Assembly (NCBI GenBank): GCA_011947345.1
Contig: JAAVTG010000023.1
Location: 248,001 to 312,000, forward strand
Direction: 5' to 3'
Length of the DNA stretch: 64,000 nt
DNA from: Phytophthora quininea
Taxonomy: Eukaryota > Oomycota > Peronosporomycetes > Peronosporales > Peronosporaceae
In this document: piece by piece, positions 24,266 through 34,547 of the stretch
Layout of the letters: each line of letters begins with the position of its first letter
Position numbering within the stretch: position 1 is the stretch's first letter
Program-made: the position numbers and the translations under genes
The notes under the pieces: generated by a model
What the model saw: only the letters and a program-made list of their open reading frames with translations
The model's database searches: none
Told to the model about the DNA's origin: nothing

Positions 24266-25375
24266 TCATTTGTCTTTCCGGTTTGACTTTGCTGCTTGAA
24301 ATTCGTGGGGAACGGCCTTCAGGAAAGCACGCTCCCAATCGCCATGGTTAGCCACTTCGTTCAGCACGATGAGAACCGAGTCAAGATTCATGATGTGGGT
24401 GCGAACTTGCTGCTGTGAATATTCCTGTAGAGGCAATCGAGCAGTTCGAATGCCGTGCGTAGATGCCTTGGCCATCGATTCTCCCTAATTGTAATCAGTG
24501 ATTAGACCCGTAAGGCAGACACCTCAAACCAATGGCCGAACCCACCTTGCGAACAGAACGGTCAACGATACCGCCGACTATATACACGCAGGACGGATAC
24601 AACGCCTCGAGAACTGTACCTGAGTCAGGGGAGAGGTAAACGAGTTCTGCCTCGCGATAAAGCTGCTCTAGCGGTTCTTCGTGTCTTCCAATCTGTAGCA
24701 GTACACAGCGTCAAACACCGTATTCTTTTAAGCTGATTGAAGCAAAAGCGCACCTTCCAGCTCAAAGCGCCATGCTTCTTGCAAACTTCTGCAAGCTCTG
24801 GCGTGCACGAGGCAAGTTGCAACGACAAGAGTCTATCCAGTGGACATGCTTTCAGATACCCGTACACACACCCAAGCTGCTTGAAGATGCTGTTCCGTTC
24901 CTGACCAATGGAATAAAAATCAGCAAGACAGCAAGCTTTCCGAGAAAACTGTGTAGCATTCTAACCCGCTCCGTTTGCTCCACAGCAAACGCCAAGTCGA
25001 CCACCACTCGAATGCCCTCCCGTTGACCATCTTCAAGTTTTTGCTGCAACATGAATGCTATCAGGAAAATGATACCACCAAAGCAATAGTAACAACTCAC
25101 GTATTGTTCTACTCGTTGCATTCGAATCCGCTCCGTTGCTCGTTCTTCTGCTCTTCGGTCATTTGTGCGCGTTGAATCGCAAGCTGTCGAGTCTTTTCGA
25201 GCCTCTTGGTCTGCAGACGCTGGTCCTTGCGCTCGCGGCGCTTCAAACGTGTCATTTCGCGGCGGCATTGCTTGGACACTCTTCCACATCGTCGTCGAGA
25301 GCCATAGAGAAAGAAGGCGCAGTATAACGCTACAGCTGCAGCACTGATGGCCGCCGCATTTTGCCACACTTTCAT
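24266..25375 (-). CDS. TRM10-type tRNA (purine-N1) methyltransferase
   Basis: TRM10 enzymes are SPOUT methyltransferases that methylate position 9 of tRNAs using S-adenosylmethionine. The signature is clear: LVYLSPDS, VYIVGGIVDRSVRKGES and GIRTARLPL, then GDWERAFLKAVP near the C-terminus. Exons on the minus strand: 25375-25101, 25043-24754, 24692-24546, 24484-24266, all with GT-AG introns. Two one-base losses (one in exon 1 before 25101, one in exon 2 at the A pair 24959-24960) must be restored, giving 310 residues. The start is the ATG at 25375; it opens with a hydrophobic stretch (AAAISAAAVALYCAFFLYG) and a basic Lys/Arg coiled coil, which could anchor the protein or target it to mitochondria. 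It is tail-to-tail with the HECT gene and divergent from the gene at 25456. Confidence 0.8.
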
Positions 25376-25436
25376 AAGAATTTTGTGCAATTTTCATTGG
25401 ACTACACGAAATTTGTGTGCTCCAGTCAAACTTGGA

Positions 25437-25452
25437 GCTCATTTCTCAATTG
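25437..25452 (+). promoter_or_regulatory. oomycete Inr/FPR-like core promoter
   Basis: GCTCATTTCTCAATTG matches the oomycete core promoter consensus GCTCATTYYNCAWTTT at all but one position. It ends only four bases before the ATG at 25456, implying a very short leader. It supports 25456 rather than the upstream in-frame non-ATG codon as the start of the following gene. Confidence 0.6.
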
Positions 25453-25455
25453 GTG

Positions 25456-28036
25456 ATGAAGGTCAAGGTCTCCAAGAAGCGGCAGCGCTCCGGGAGCTTC
25501 CAGAGCGAGCAGGGCGAGTGTGATGATGCCCGCCAGCGACTGGAGGCCTTCCGCAAGCAGATGTTCGAGCTGCCGAGCGAAGCACCTGCGGTAACGGCCC
25601 CAGAGATGCCGCGAGTGCAGTGGAAGCAGTCGAGTCTCAAGAAGAGCAAGAAGAGGCGCGTCCAGGAGGAGACAGAGGACGTCCCAATCGTGACGTTCAC
25701 AAAGAAGAAGGACAAGAAACCGAAGAAAGAGAAGAAGGTGAAGACGGAGCCTGTAAAGAAAACAGGACCAGCGGTGGTGAAAGCACCCGGTGGATTGCCG
25801 ACTTTAAGAAAAAGGAGCAGAGTGGTGGTGAGCTTCAGAAAAAGAATCACTATCTGCAGAACCACAAGAATGATGTCAAACGGGGTGTGCTTAACGGTGT
25901 GGCCAAGGTGCAGAAGAAGACTCAGGCGGAGGTTCCTTTGGTGGAGAAGCATGAAGACGTGGACGCGCTTGAGGAAGCACTTAATGTGATTCCAAGATTG
26001 ATGGATCAAGGTATTTCGCGAGTGCAGAATGTAAAGCACCGAAAGCAGAAGAAAAGCGCGAAACCGGTCGTGCTTAACGCTGTGGTCAAAATGCAGAAGA
26101 CGACACAGGCGAAGGCATGTTTGGCGGGAAAACATGAGGAAGTGGACGCGCTTGAGGAAGTCCTTGTGAACGTCATGACGCTTGATAACCATGACAAGCA
26201 TACCTTACCAGTGCAGAACATATGCCACCAGAAGCAGACGAAAGGTGTGAAGCCGGCTGTGCTCAAGGCAGAGATCAAGACGCAGAAGAAGCCTCAGCCG
26301 GAGGCACATTTGGCGAAGAAACATGAGGAAGTGGACGCGCTTGTGAGCGCCGTGACGAGTGGGAAGCATGAAAAGGATCCAGCGCAGAAGACGAAACACC
26401 AGAAGCGTAAGAAGACTCAGGCGGAGGCCCCGCAATTGGATTTTGTAGATAAGGTGGGCGAGGAAGCGGGCCCAACAGAGCAGGCTCTTGTAAGTGTTCA
26501 CAAGGAGATTGCCGAGTACAAGAGTACGACGTCGCCTTGGAAGAAGCAGAAATCGACGAAGAATAGTAGTGCGACAGGAAGCGAAAAGATTGAAAGCAGC
26601 TGCACGAAGAACATTGTTTCTCCACAGACTGCGCCAAATCCTACTGCTAATAGTCAAGTGACCGCGCACACGGCGAGGAATCAAAAGAAAAAGCAAAAAG
26701 GAAACGGCGGGCTGCAAACAAGACAACACTGCTTGCGGAGGTAGGTATATCGACTGCAGCAACGTACTCGGAGGAGGCTGTTGATATTTCGAAAAGTGTG
26801 GCAAGCGTCATTCCAAAACCGAAAGGTTTGACAAGTGACAATCCTGAAGAGGACAGCTCGGGTGCGCAAATTCTGAAGCATAAAAATAATGTGCAGCAGA
26901 GTGTGGCCAAGGTGGAAGAAATCCTGGTGCAAAAGAAGACCGAAGCGGAGACTCTGTCGACGGAAAAAATGGAGGAAGATGTGGATCCGGTGAAGGAGGC
27001 ACTTTTCAATAAGGAGCTTGTTGAGCAACAAGTTGCGGCGCCACCTCAGCAGCAGAAAGCGAAGGACAGTGCTTTTCCGCGGAATCCTGTTGCTAATGCA
27101 GATGACTCGGAATCGGAAAGTGAGGTAAGCGACGTTGAAAACACGAGCGGCGATGAGTCTTCGCTGTTCTCGCGTCTTATCGACTCAGCTGCGAGAGAGC
27201 GGTGGGAGCTTCTGGAAGTCGGTCGTCTTGTACGGTTGTTTGCCATGCAGTGGGGGCTGCAACCTGGGAAAACGGCGTGCTTCCTCCGTGAGACTTGTCC
27301 TGAGTTGGTGAGTGTGGAGTTCCTCGAAGGATTGAGCGTGAACTTGTCGGCGAAGCAGCTTATCCAGATATTCGAGGAAGGCTCTGGCACTTCTGGGGTT
27401 CTGATCAACAAGATGGCGTCCGCTGTCGAGAATGGTCATCTGAGTGTGCAAGACCCGTCGTTTGTATCATCACTTGAGCGCCGCGTCGCCCTCCTGGAGA
27501 CGAATGGCGAGGTAATGGAGTTCTTGCATCCACTGCTGGAGAGCTTGTCGACAGTGCGCGATGTCGGCTGTCTACTTAAGCAACTGTGCGAGCACTGGCA
27601 GTTGGAGCGTTCTGTGGCCTTGGTGCAGCAAATTTTGCTATCGAATGTTTTCGATGATTTGGATGGCAACCAGGACGAGATTTTGATCGACTTACCACAC
27701 CTTAAGGGACGACTAGACTTCCCGAGCCGTTTGCACCAGGATGATGTGGACGAGAACGGGAATCTTAAGGGTTTCCTCGCAAACGAAGACAGCGAGTTTG
27801 AAGAGGAGGAAGGTAACGGGTCTGACGAAGAGGAGCTGGACGAAAGTGACAGCGAAGACGGCGAGGACCCTTATGAGGGCGAGACAGATTCCGAGGAAGA
27901 GCTTGAAATTAACAATCGACCACGGGCACGCCGCAACCAGTTTATAGAGGACGAGGCAGATGTAGGCGAAGAAGATGAAGAGGAAGAACTGGACGAGGAG
28001 CTGGAGTCTGATGACGAGTCATCAGATAGTGATTAA
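25456..28036 (+). CDS. Lys/Glu-rich repeat protein with acidic tail, likely nuclear
   Basis: About 860 residues after restoring one G near 25803 and one A in the run near 26697-26701; the corrected length is an exact multiple of three. Residues 1-100 are basic (KKSKKRRVQ, KKKDKKPKKEKK), resembling nuclear or nucleolar localisation sequence. The middle holds three tandem copies of a roughly 60-residue unit containing a KHE(E/D)VDAL core plus a degenerate later copy. A folded-looking helical domain follows (about 27170-27700, from RERWELLEVGRLV to NVFDDLDGN). The C-terminal 110 residues are almost all Glu and Asp, as in nucleolar and chaperone proteins. No enzyme motif is visible and no family was recognised. 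It is divergent from the TRM10 gene, with about 80 bp between the two starts. Confidence 0.75.
25884..26343 (+). repeat. tandem 60-residue coding repeats
   Basis: Three coding repeats begin at about 25884, 26066 and 26257 (spacings 182 and 191 nt). Each contains a V-L-N/K start, a KVQKKTQAE-like segment, then KHEDVDAL or KHEEVDAL, then a variable linker ending in a basic KQKK-type patch. The variable linker length points to older duplication with drift rather than a recent expansion. Confidence 0.75.
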
Positions 28037-28179
28037 TAAAGTTGTTTGCAATCCACTGCAAAGTTATCGATGCTATTCCACTCGATCGTGCAAAAATGGC
28101 AACTCGTTCCTGCTCCGTGAGATAAATAAAATGTTGATCGGACTCACCTACACAGGCAAACGTGCTGGAATCGACGGTA

Positions 28180-29167
28180 CTAAGTCTCCAACGTGGTTTC
28201 CACACGCTGTCGTTTTCGACGACCACCGTCATGCTCGTCCGACGACCACAGCACCGACGGTGGAAATGAAGCGGGAGCCACGGACGAGTTGGACGGCGTA
28301 AGATGCGGAGACGGGAATTTTGGCGGTAGTCCGAGGCTAGTGGCGATCGGAGTTGGTGACACCACCGCGCCCGGGACGTGCACAACCGGAGCAAACACCT
28401 GCGCTGTCGTGGTCTCTTTTGTCGGGTCCATGTTGAGTTTCATACTCGAGACGGCCGGGGCCATGCGAGCGTCCCTCTCTACTTCGTGAAACATTTCCTC
28501 CGTGCTGGCCAAGATCTGCAGCAGCGTCGGGTAGCTCGAGAACGGCGACAAGTTGACCTTATGCCTCATGTACTTGGAGCGCGTGTTGTAGCCCGTCATC
28601 TTGTCGTGTTTCTTGAGGATCTTGGAAAATCCCTGGTAGTTCATCACTGCAAAGTTCTCGAGACGGATGCACTCGCGGTAGAAGTGCACGAACGCGAACA
28701 TGAGTCGCTGCGCTTCAAAGGCCTCGATCTTCTCTCTTTTCTGTCAACAAAACAATCAACAAAGAAAAAGTTAGTTTTTAGGGATACACTTCAGTGCCGG
28801 CAACGTCGTTTACCTTGAGGTCTACCAGCACCGATCGCAGTTGCTGGTAGCGGAAGGAGCAGCGCTTCTCCTCGGCCGCGTAGAAGAGCGAGATCTTCTT
28901 GAGCTCCGCCTGCAGGTCTCTGAAGAAGGCCACCTCGAGCTGCGACTCGGCTGCCAACAAGTCACTCGTTCGTCAGCACTTCCTGCTTCTTTTCTCCGCA
29001 ATTTGACGACTATCGTTCTTACAAATGTCGCGCTGCGTGGTGGCGTGGTGGGCGGCGCGGGTCACGGCCTTGATGCGCTTCTTGAGGCTCTTGTAGTTGA
29101 GCCAGAAGGGCGCCCACTCGGGGTTGCTCTGCAGGATCTCCTGCAGCAAGCCTTTGCCGAACTTCAT
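28180..29167 (-). CDS. stand-alone SPX domain protein
   Basis: SPX domains sense inositol pyrophosphates and control phosphate homeostasis. Three clean exons (29167-29023, 28950-28814, 28740-28180) give 280 residues with no frame break. The N-terminus starts MKFGKGL and has the Lys-rich surface helix KSLKKRIKAV. The central SPX core has FAVMNYQGFSKILKKHDK, with the Lys cluster that binds inositol pyrophosphate. After about residue 180 the sequence becomes Pro/Ser/Thr/Val-rich and probably disordered, ending in a basic GGRRKRQR patch. No transporter, RING or VTC catalytic domain follows, so it resembles plant single-domain SPX regulators rather than PHO1 or VTC proteins. Confidence 0.85.
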
Positions 29168-29202
29168 GGGGACGGGTCGAGGGAGGGGTCTGTGCCAATT
29201 CG

Positions 29203-29209
29203 AAAGTGA
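29203..29209 (-). promoter_or_regulatory. Inr-like element of the SPX gene
   Basis: On the minus strand TCACTTT matches the oomycete Inr consensus TCAYTYY and is followed by CGAATTGG, close to the FPR half. It lies 36-42 bp upstream of the ATG at 29167, a normal distance. Supported only by sequence match. Confidence 0.45.
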
Positions 29210-29675
29210 AAGAAGGGCGAGGTTCCGAGCGCACAGATTCCGGCTGCGGCCATCCAATCCCCGTATGGGGCCTACACTATGGCAGATCTTCCGCCTTGCA
29301 GGCCACTTCAACGTCAGATTCAACACTCCAGGCCGGTGTCCGGTCGCGCCCAAGCGGATTGGCTGATCCGCGACGCTTGGACATGGACGGGCCAGTAACC
29401 GAATATACAGATTTTTAACGAGTTCAGCGTATAGTGGAGACCGTCTCGAAAGGCAATCTCGAATCTCGGCGCGGACAGCAGGCGAGATTCCTGCATCCGC
29501 GCGGAAAGCACGCACACGAGCACGCACTCGCCGCCATGCCAGCGCGGTGCAGGGCGAAGAGAGCGTATGCCTTCTCCTTCTTAACCACTGAAGCGAGAGC
29601 CGCCGCTTCCATACTATATTTTCTGTGTTGATGCAGCAGAAGAAGACGTTTCCGTGTGGATACATGTCTTTTCCT
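29210..29675. other. intergenic, no gene seen
   Basis: This interval upstream of the SPX gene contains only short ORFs without domains on either strand. It should include the upstream control region of the minus-strand SPX gene and perhaps that of the small + strand ORF starting at 29676. Confidence 0.4.
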
Positions 29676-30067
29676 ATGACTGGTACGGTCGTCACCTCTA
29701 CACGCATTCCCCGATTACACTCGGCTTTTCCGTTGCTCGTGTCGATTGCTGCAGTAATGGCTAGACCCTCCCCAAGTTTTGCACAGGCAGGGATGTTGTT
29801 GCCTCTGCCTGAAAAATGCGCAGCCCCTTGTCGATACAAGGCATACGGAACAACTGCTCCTCTCCTCGGAGAGGAATTGCAACGGAGCAGTGTTCAGACT
29901 GTGACTACCGGCATGTACTAGTAGTTTCCTTCAAAGGAATCTCCGCCACACCCATGCTTTCTTTGGACCTCGACTGCGTCATCGTGAGCGAGGTATTGAG
30001 TGGGTGCTACAGCGCGCAGACGTCTGAAGTTCAGACTTGGAACAACGTGACCGACGACAGCAAATGA
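29676..30067 (+). CDS. candidate small secreted cysteine-rich protein
   Basis: The first frame (start ATG 29676) begins with a signal-peptide-like N-terminus: a polar start, the hydrophobic core FPLLVSIAAVMA and a small-residue cleavage region SFAQAG. It then reads into KCAAPCRYKAYG. Adding one base at the G pair near 29850 joins the second frame, which contributes NCSS, QCSDCDY, LDC and GCYS and ends at TGA 30065. The join gives about 130 residues with seven Cys after the signal. That a Cys-rich continuation appears in the same kind of broken frame seen elsewhere supports a real gene, but there is no homology evidence and no RXLR or other effector motif. Confidence 0.35.
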
Positions 30068-30201
30068 ATACAACACACTTTAAAAGAAAATGCTACATAT
30101 ATATGTATGTTCGTAATTATAGGTCACTACCTATACCTTATGACACAAACCGTGAAGTAACATCTAAATACAGGATGTATTTCCGCTTTTGATCCCTCAA
30201 A

Positions 30202-31399
30202 ATGGCGAAGCTGCTGCGTGCTGCCGGTCCGTGCGATATCGTCCACCTCTCTCTCCGCACAGGACTAATATCCACTATCACGACAGGCAATGGCGATCTG
30301 GAGAAGGTGATTGAGCTGCGCAGCGACTGGTTTTTCCAGAACAAGAAGGGGGAGTCTGGTACGTGACAATCGCCAAGATACGCGTGTCAGCAATTAATAA
30401 TTCGTTTCTTGTCAAGTGCTGCACGTGGCCGTGGCTGAAGATCAGCTGGAGATCGTCCAGCATCTCGTGGTCAATGGTGCCATGCTTAACCTGCAGGAGA
30501 AGAAGCGCCGCTTCACGCCACTGATGCTGGCGTTGGCTCAACAACCGCCCAGTTTTCAAGAGATATTCCAAGCGCTGCTTAAGGGCAAGCCCGATCTGAG
30601 TGTGCAAGATTCATCAGGCCAAACGGTGCTGCATTTGGCCGCCGAGTACGAGGAGGAAGAGTCGCTCAAGCTGCTCCTCAAGGCCAAGGCCAAAGTAGAT
30701 GCAGTGGATGGCAAAAAGATGACGCCACTTCATGTTGCTGTCGGCAAGGGGAACTTGGAGCTCGTTCGATTGCTCATTGAAACAGGACGAGCGAATGTGA
30801 ATCCAGTGGACGCGAAGGGCAACACTCCACTGTACGTGCTGTTATTCGATAGTACAGTGATGCAAATAGTGACGGATATGGTGTAGACATTGGGCATGCA
30901 TCAAGAGCGGAGACGATCAACTGGCAATGATCAGCTATTTGGTGTCAAAGGGCGCTAAGCCTACTAAGAACAGTCACGGGAACACCCCTCTGCACTCAGA
31001 GGCCATGCATTGCGATCCGACGGGAAGCTGGCCGAGTGCAGTCGCTGAAGCTCTGACCTCTGCATTCCCGGACCTTCTAGCCGAAGTCAACAACAATGGA
31101 CTTACCGCTCAGCAAATTTTTGAGCAGGGGATTGATACCGAGGAGCCTGTTGAAGACAAAGCGCCGTCCAAGTCGGCAAAAATCGTCGTGGCAAGGTTAC
31201 TAACGATGACCTGTATCAGGACAACTCTGCAGCAGCTCGGGCTGGTACGTACATGAATTATGTTAGCAGGTGAGATGCACGAGTTTTCTACTGACTTTTC
31301 CTTCGGTGCCAACAATTTGTAGCTGCTATCGCTCACTCGAAAAAGAAGGCCTCCAAGAGCGGAAAGGAAAGTGGTGGGATGGCCCCTACCTTTGGGTAG
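30202..31399 (+). CDS. ankyrin repeat protein
   Basis: Ankyrin repeats mediate protein binding; no catalytic domain is present. Exons: 30202-30358, 30417-30831, 30887-31244, 31323-31399, all with GT-AG introns of 55-78 nt. Splicing recovers canonical repeats: SVLHVAVAEDQLEIVQHLV, FTPLMLALAQ, TVLHLAAEYEEEESLKLLL, TPLHVAVGKGNLELVRLLIE, TPLHWACIKSGDDQLAMI and NTPLH. One A must be restored in the run 31178-31182 to reach a Lys-rich tail ending GGMAPTFG, giving 335 residues and a coding length divisible by three. Five to six repeats are present. Partner unknown. Confidence 0.8.
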
Positions 31400-31767
31400 C
31401 GCTCATGTTTGCAATTCTGGCTGTCTTGAACGCATTGCTATCGACGTAGCTACAATATCGGGGACGGACTCTGGTATCGGCATCAAGATACGCAACAACA
31501 TGAATGGCTTGCTTTACTACAAGGATTATTATAGTTTTTCGTTGCGGACTAAAGCGATCGTGATGTAAAAAAGGAAGAAACGGATCGCGCACTCTAAACA
31601 AATCGCATGGAGAAGAATCGCGCAGCTCAGCGCTAGTTCCGCAACGGCACAGAAACCGATGTCAATACTCTCGGTCCCATGGTCTCCATAGTAGCCGTCG
31701 CTTACTACTTGATCATTCTCCGACTCGACACGAAGTAGAGGCCTGAGAGCAATAGTGACAACTTACA
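31400..31767 (+). promoter_or_regulatory. intergenic region with Inr-like TCATTCT
   Basis: No gene seen. TCATTCT at 31713-31719 matches the oomycete Inr consensus TCAYTYY and is about 50 bp upstream of the ATG at 31768. The FPR half is poor. It may be the start site of the Cys-rich membrane protein gene. Confidence 0.35.
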
Positions 31768-34446
31768 ATGGTGTTCTCTCTGGGAAGAGGGCTGCGGTCC
31801 GTTGTTGAAATAGCTGCGATGCTGTCTCTAATCCAAGCCGAGAGATCGACCTCTGGGTCAGGAGATCTGTCGTCGGCGGGTATTGAGGAAATTTGTAGCG
31901 TCTCCGATGGCGACAAAGCGTTTGGAATCCGAGCGGTTCCTGATACGACGTGCGGTGTCGGTGGTCTCGGCTGCTACAACGACCACTGCCGATTTTGCAA
32001 AGTGTTGGATACGTTGAAGTCGGCGCATTTCGAGAGCTGTGCCTCGCTTGGCGTCGAGTTTGCCAGCATGGCGCCTCTGGCGGTCACGACCAGTCCTTGC
32101 ACTGTTTCCATGGGCGATTCTGCGGTTGGCGTTGCAGGCATGACCGATTTTTCCTGTTTGTACGGGGGTATCGGTTGCTTCAATGACCACTGCAGATTCT
32201 GCCAGACCGAGTCGACTCCGCAATCCTCGCAGTTTGTGTCATGTTCGTGGCAGCAAAACACAACGAGTCCATCCGGTTCAGGGATAGTTGGGACTGGTGA
32301 CTCAAAGGACTCATCCAATGCAGGCCTTGAATCCATCGAGGCAGCGTCTGCCGACGTCTGCACCCTAACAGCGTCAGTAGGCGACACTGCTGCTGGAATC
32401 AACATTACGACGGATGCAAGCTGCGTTAACGGTGGCGTTGGCTGCGTTGACAGCATTTGCCGAACCTGCAAAGTCTCGAATTCGTCCCTATCCTGGTTTT
32501 TGAACGATTGCCCAGTCCCCACCAAAGTTTGCACGACGACGGTGTCCCAGGGTGACGCAGCGGTGGGTTTGAATATTGTCACGGACTCGACTTGCGCTCA
32601 AGGTGGCCTGGGCTGCATCGACGGTCTGTGTCGCTTCTGCAGAGTCGCGAACACTACCCAATCTGCTCCATACATCGACTGTAACGTGATTGCTGCGAGC
32701 CCCGTAGTACCAACTACGACACCGGTTGTCACTACGCCGGCCCCGACACCGACAGCAACGCCCACAGCAACCACTGCAGTTCAAAAGTGCACTCAGACGG
32801 TGTCGGAAGGTGACGCCGCTGTGGGTATCGCGATTATTACCGACTCTAGCTGCGCTTTCGGAGGCTTAGGTTGCATCGACCAAGTCTGCCGATTCTGTAA
32901 AACGACGACCACCGCTCAATCTGGTGCGTTCATCGACTGTCCTTCGACAATTGCCGCTCCAGCTCCGACGACAACCTCTCCAGCCCCGACTCCTGCCCCT
33001 ACTCCTGTTCCCGCAATGTCCGCACCAACGGTGCCGTCGGCTAGTAATCCAGCCATTTCTTTCAACTGCACCCGAACTGTGGCAAGTGGCGACAAGAGCG
33101 TTGGGCTCGACATTGTTTCCGACATCACCTGCAGTGATGGCGGCGTTGGCTGCCTCGACGACGTCTGCCGCTTTTGCAAGCGATTTGACACGGTTCAATC
33201 GCAGAGCTACCTCAACTGCTCAAGCATTCCCGACCCTAACGTTGGTGCTGACATCACCTTTGTCCCGATCCCGATTGTAGACGACTCTGAACCACCTGCA
33301 ACCAGAAACCTCGCCTCGACAGAAACGGTGGGCTCATCCAGTAGCTCCGGCAACTTGGAGAGCGCGAAGGCAGGCTTTGAAAGCGCTCTCGCGTCGAGTA
33401 AAGTGTGCACGGTGACGGTATCCACGGGCGACGCTAGCGTTGGCATCAATATGGTCACGGATGCAAGCTGCACAAACGGGGGACTCGGCTGTGTGAGCGA
33501 CACCTGCCGGTTCTGCAGGGTTTTCTCAACGGCGCAGTCTGCCCACTTTGGGAGTTGCTCGGACTATTCTGCTGGAGCTACACCCGCTGTCGTTCCGGCT
33601 CCAACAACCGTTGCTACTCCAGCATCGACGACGTCTACCTACGCGATCCAGCTCGAGTGCTTTCAGAAAGTATCTGATGGCGACAAGAAGCTGGGCATGA
33701 ATATCGTCACCGACATTCGATGCGGTGAAGGTGGCGTGGGCTGTGTCGACTCGATTTGTCGATTCTGCAAGTTCTTCGATACCGATCAATCTCGCGCGTT
33801 CCTGAATTGCCGCGACATTCCTGCGGCAAATTACGGCTCGGACATTAGGTTTGTTCCCATCGCACCAGTGAACGACCAGGAGTCGAGCAGCGGAGAGGCG
33901 ATCGTCTCGATCCACGAGTCGTCAGAAGCTGCCGAGGAGTCTGGTGCTTGTGCTGGTGTTGCTTTGGCTGATGGCCAGGCTCAGGGCGGCATCGGCATCG
34001 TCCTAGACACGGTTAATTGTCCCGAGGGTTTGTCGTCCGGCTGCATTGGTGACATTGGCTGCAGATACTGCAAGCGGTTCCCAACAAACATTTCGGGTTA
34101 TCTGGAGTACTGCGCAGTTGTGAACGCGACCGACATGGCATACACCGTACCAAACTACGTCGATGAAGACGCCTTGTCCGTTGACAAGAAAACCTTCTCA
34201 GTCGATGACAAAACGTCGAGTGCTCACCGCGTTTTCGAGCACGTTCGTATCGCGGTGCTTATTGGTATTGCTGCTTGCGTCGCCGTTGTAGCGGTCGTAG
34301 CGTTGGCCGCATATGGAATGAAGCGAACCGTGAAGACACTCACACGTACGGGTATCGTGTCCCCGCGATCCGCCAAGTACAATGACACTCCGGTCGCACT
34401 CGTGGCATCCACCGTCGGCGAGGTCGGCGTTATCGCTGAAGCGTAA
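31768..34446 (+). CDS. single-pass membrane protein with nine Cys-rich ectodomain repeats
   Basis: An intact 892-residue ORF without introns or frame breaks. A likely signal peptide has the core VVEIAAMLSLIQA. Nine repeats of about 50 residues follow, each with six Cys in the pattern C-x-x-x-V-S-x-GD-x-x-x-G ... D-x-x-C-x-x-GG-x-GC-x4-CRFC ... QS-x4-x-C. Linkers between repeats are rich in Pro, Thr and Ser, suggesting O-glycosylated stalks. Near the C-terminus, IAVLIGIAACVAVVAVVALAAYG is a transmembrane helix, preceded by an acidic/Lys stretch and followed by a 40-residue cytoplasmic tail. The layout is that of a cell-surface receptor or adhesin. No Pfam-type family was recognised. The next gene on the same strand is a TKL kinase, raising the possibility of a functional pair. 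Confidence 0.85.
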   Translation: MVFSLGRGLRSVVEIAAMLSLIQAERSTSGSGDLSSAGIEEICSVSDGDKAFGIRAVPDTTCGVGGLGCYNDHCRFCKVLDTLKSAHFESCASLGVEFASMAPLAVTTSPCTVSMGDSAVGVAGMTDFSCLYGGIGCFNDHCRFCQTESTPQSSQFVSCSWQQNTTSPSGSGIVGTGDSKDSSNAGLESIEAASADVCTLTASVGDTAAGINITTDASCVNGGVGCVDSICRTCKVSNSSLSWFLNDCPVPTKVCTTTVSQGDAAVGLNIVTDSTCAQGGLGCIDGLCRFCRVANTTQSAPYIDCNVIAASPVVPTTTPVVTTPAPTPTATPTATTAVQKCTQTVSEGDAAVGIAIITDSSCAFGGLGCIDQVCRFCKTTTTAQSGAFIDCPSTIAAPAPTTTSPAPTPAPTPVPAMSAPTVPSASNPAISFNCTRTVASGDKSVGLDIVSDITCSDGGVGCLDDVCRFCKRFDTVQSQSYLNCSSIPDPNVGADITFVPIPIVDDSEPPATRNLASTETVGSSSSSGNLESAKAGFESALASSKVCTVTVSTGDASVGINMVTDASCTNGGLGCVSDTCRFCRVFSTAQSAHFGSCSDYSAGATPAVVPAPTTVATPASTTSTYAIQLECFQKVSDGDKKLGMNIVTDIRCGEGGVGCVDSICRFCKFFDTDQSRAFLNCRDIPAANYGSDIRFVPIAPVNDQESSSGEAIVSIHESSEAAEESGACAGVALADGQAQGGIGIVLDTVNCPEGLSSGCIGDIGCRYCKRFPTNISGYLEYCAVVNATDMAYTVPNYVDEDALSVDKKTFSVDDKTSSAHRVFEHVRIAVLIGIAACVAVVAVVALAAYGMKRTVKTLTRTGIVSPRSAKYNDTPVALVASTVGEVGVIAEA
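31895..34115 (+). repeat. nine six-Cys coding repeats
   Basis: Cores read GDKAFGIR, GDSAVGVA, GDTAAGIN, GDAAVGLN, GDAAVGIA, GDKSVGLD, GDASVGIN, GDKKLGMN and a divergent ninth with GGIGIVLD. Repeats 4 and 5, and 6 and 8, look most alike. All six Cys are kept in every repeat except small shifts in the ninth, so disulfide pairing within each unit is likely. The first is about 31895-32045 and the last about 33945-34115. Confidence 0.85.
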
Positions 34447-34547
34447 GGCTAATGCTCTTTCACCAAGAACTCAAAGCTGCTAGTTTTGCTGCCCAGTTAC
34501 CTTAACTTTTCGTTCCACTTCATAATACGCCACTCTTCGACATGAAT

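Noticed and set aside
25446..26804. Minus-strand ORFs opposite the repeat protein (25446-26201 and 26205-26804)
   Set aside because: They mirror the Lys/Glu repeats and give Leu/Phe/Ser-rich shadow sequence without function.
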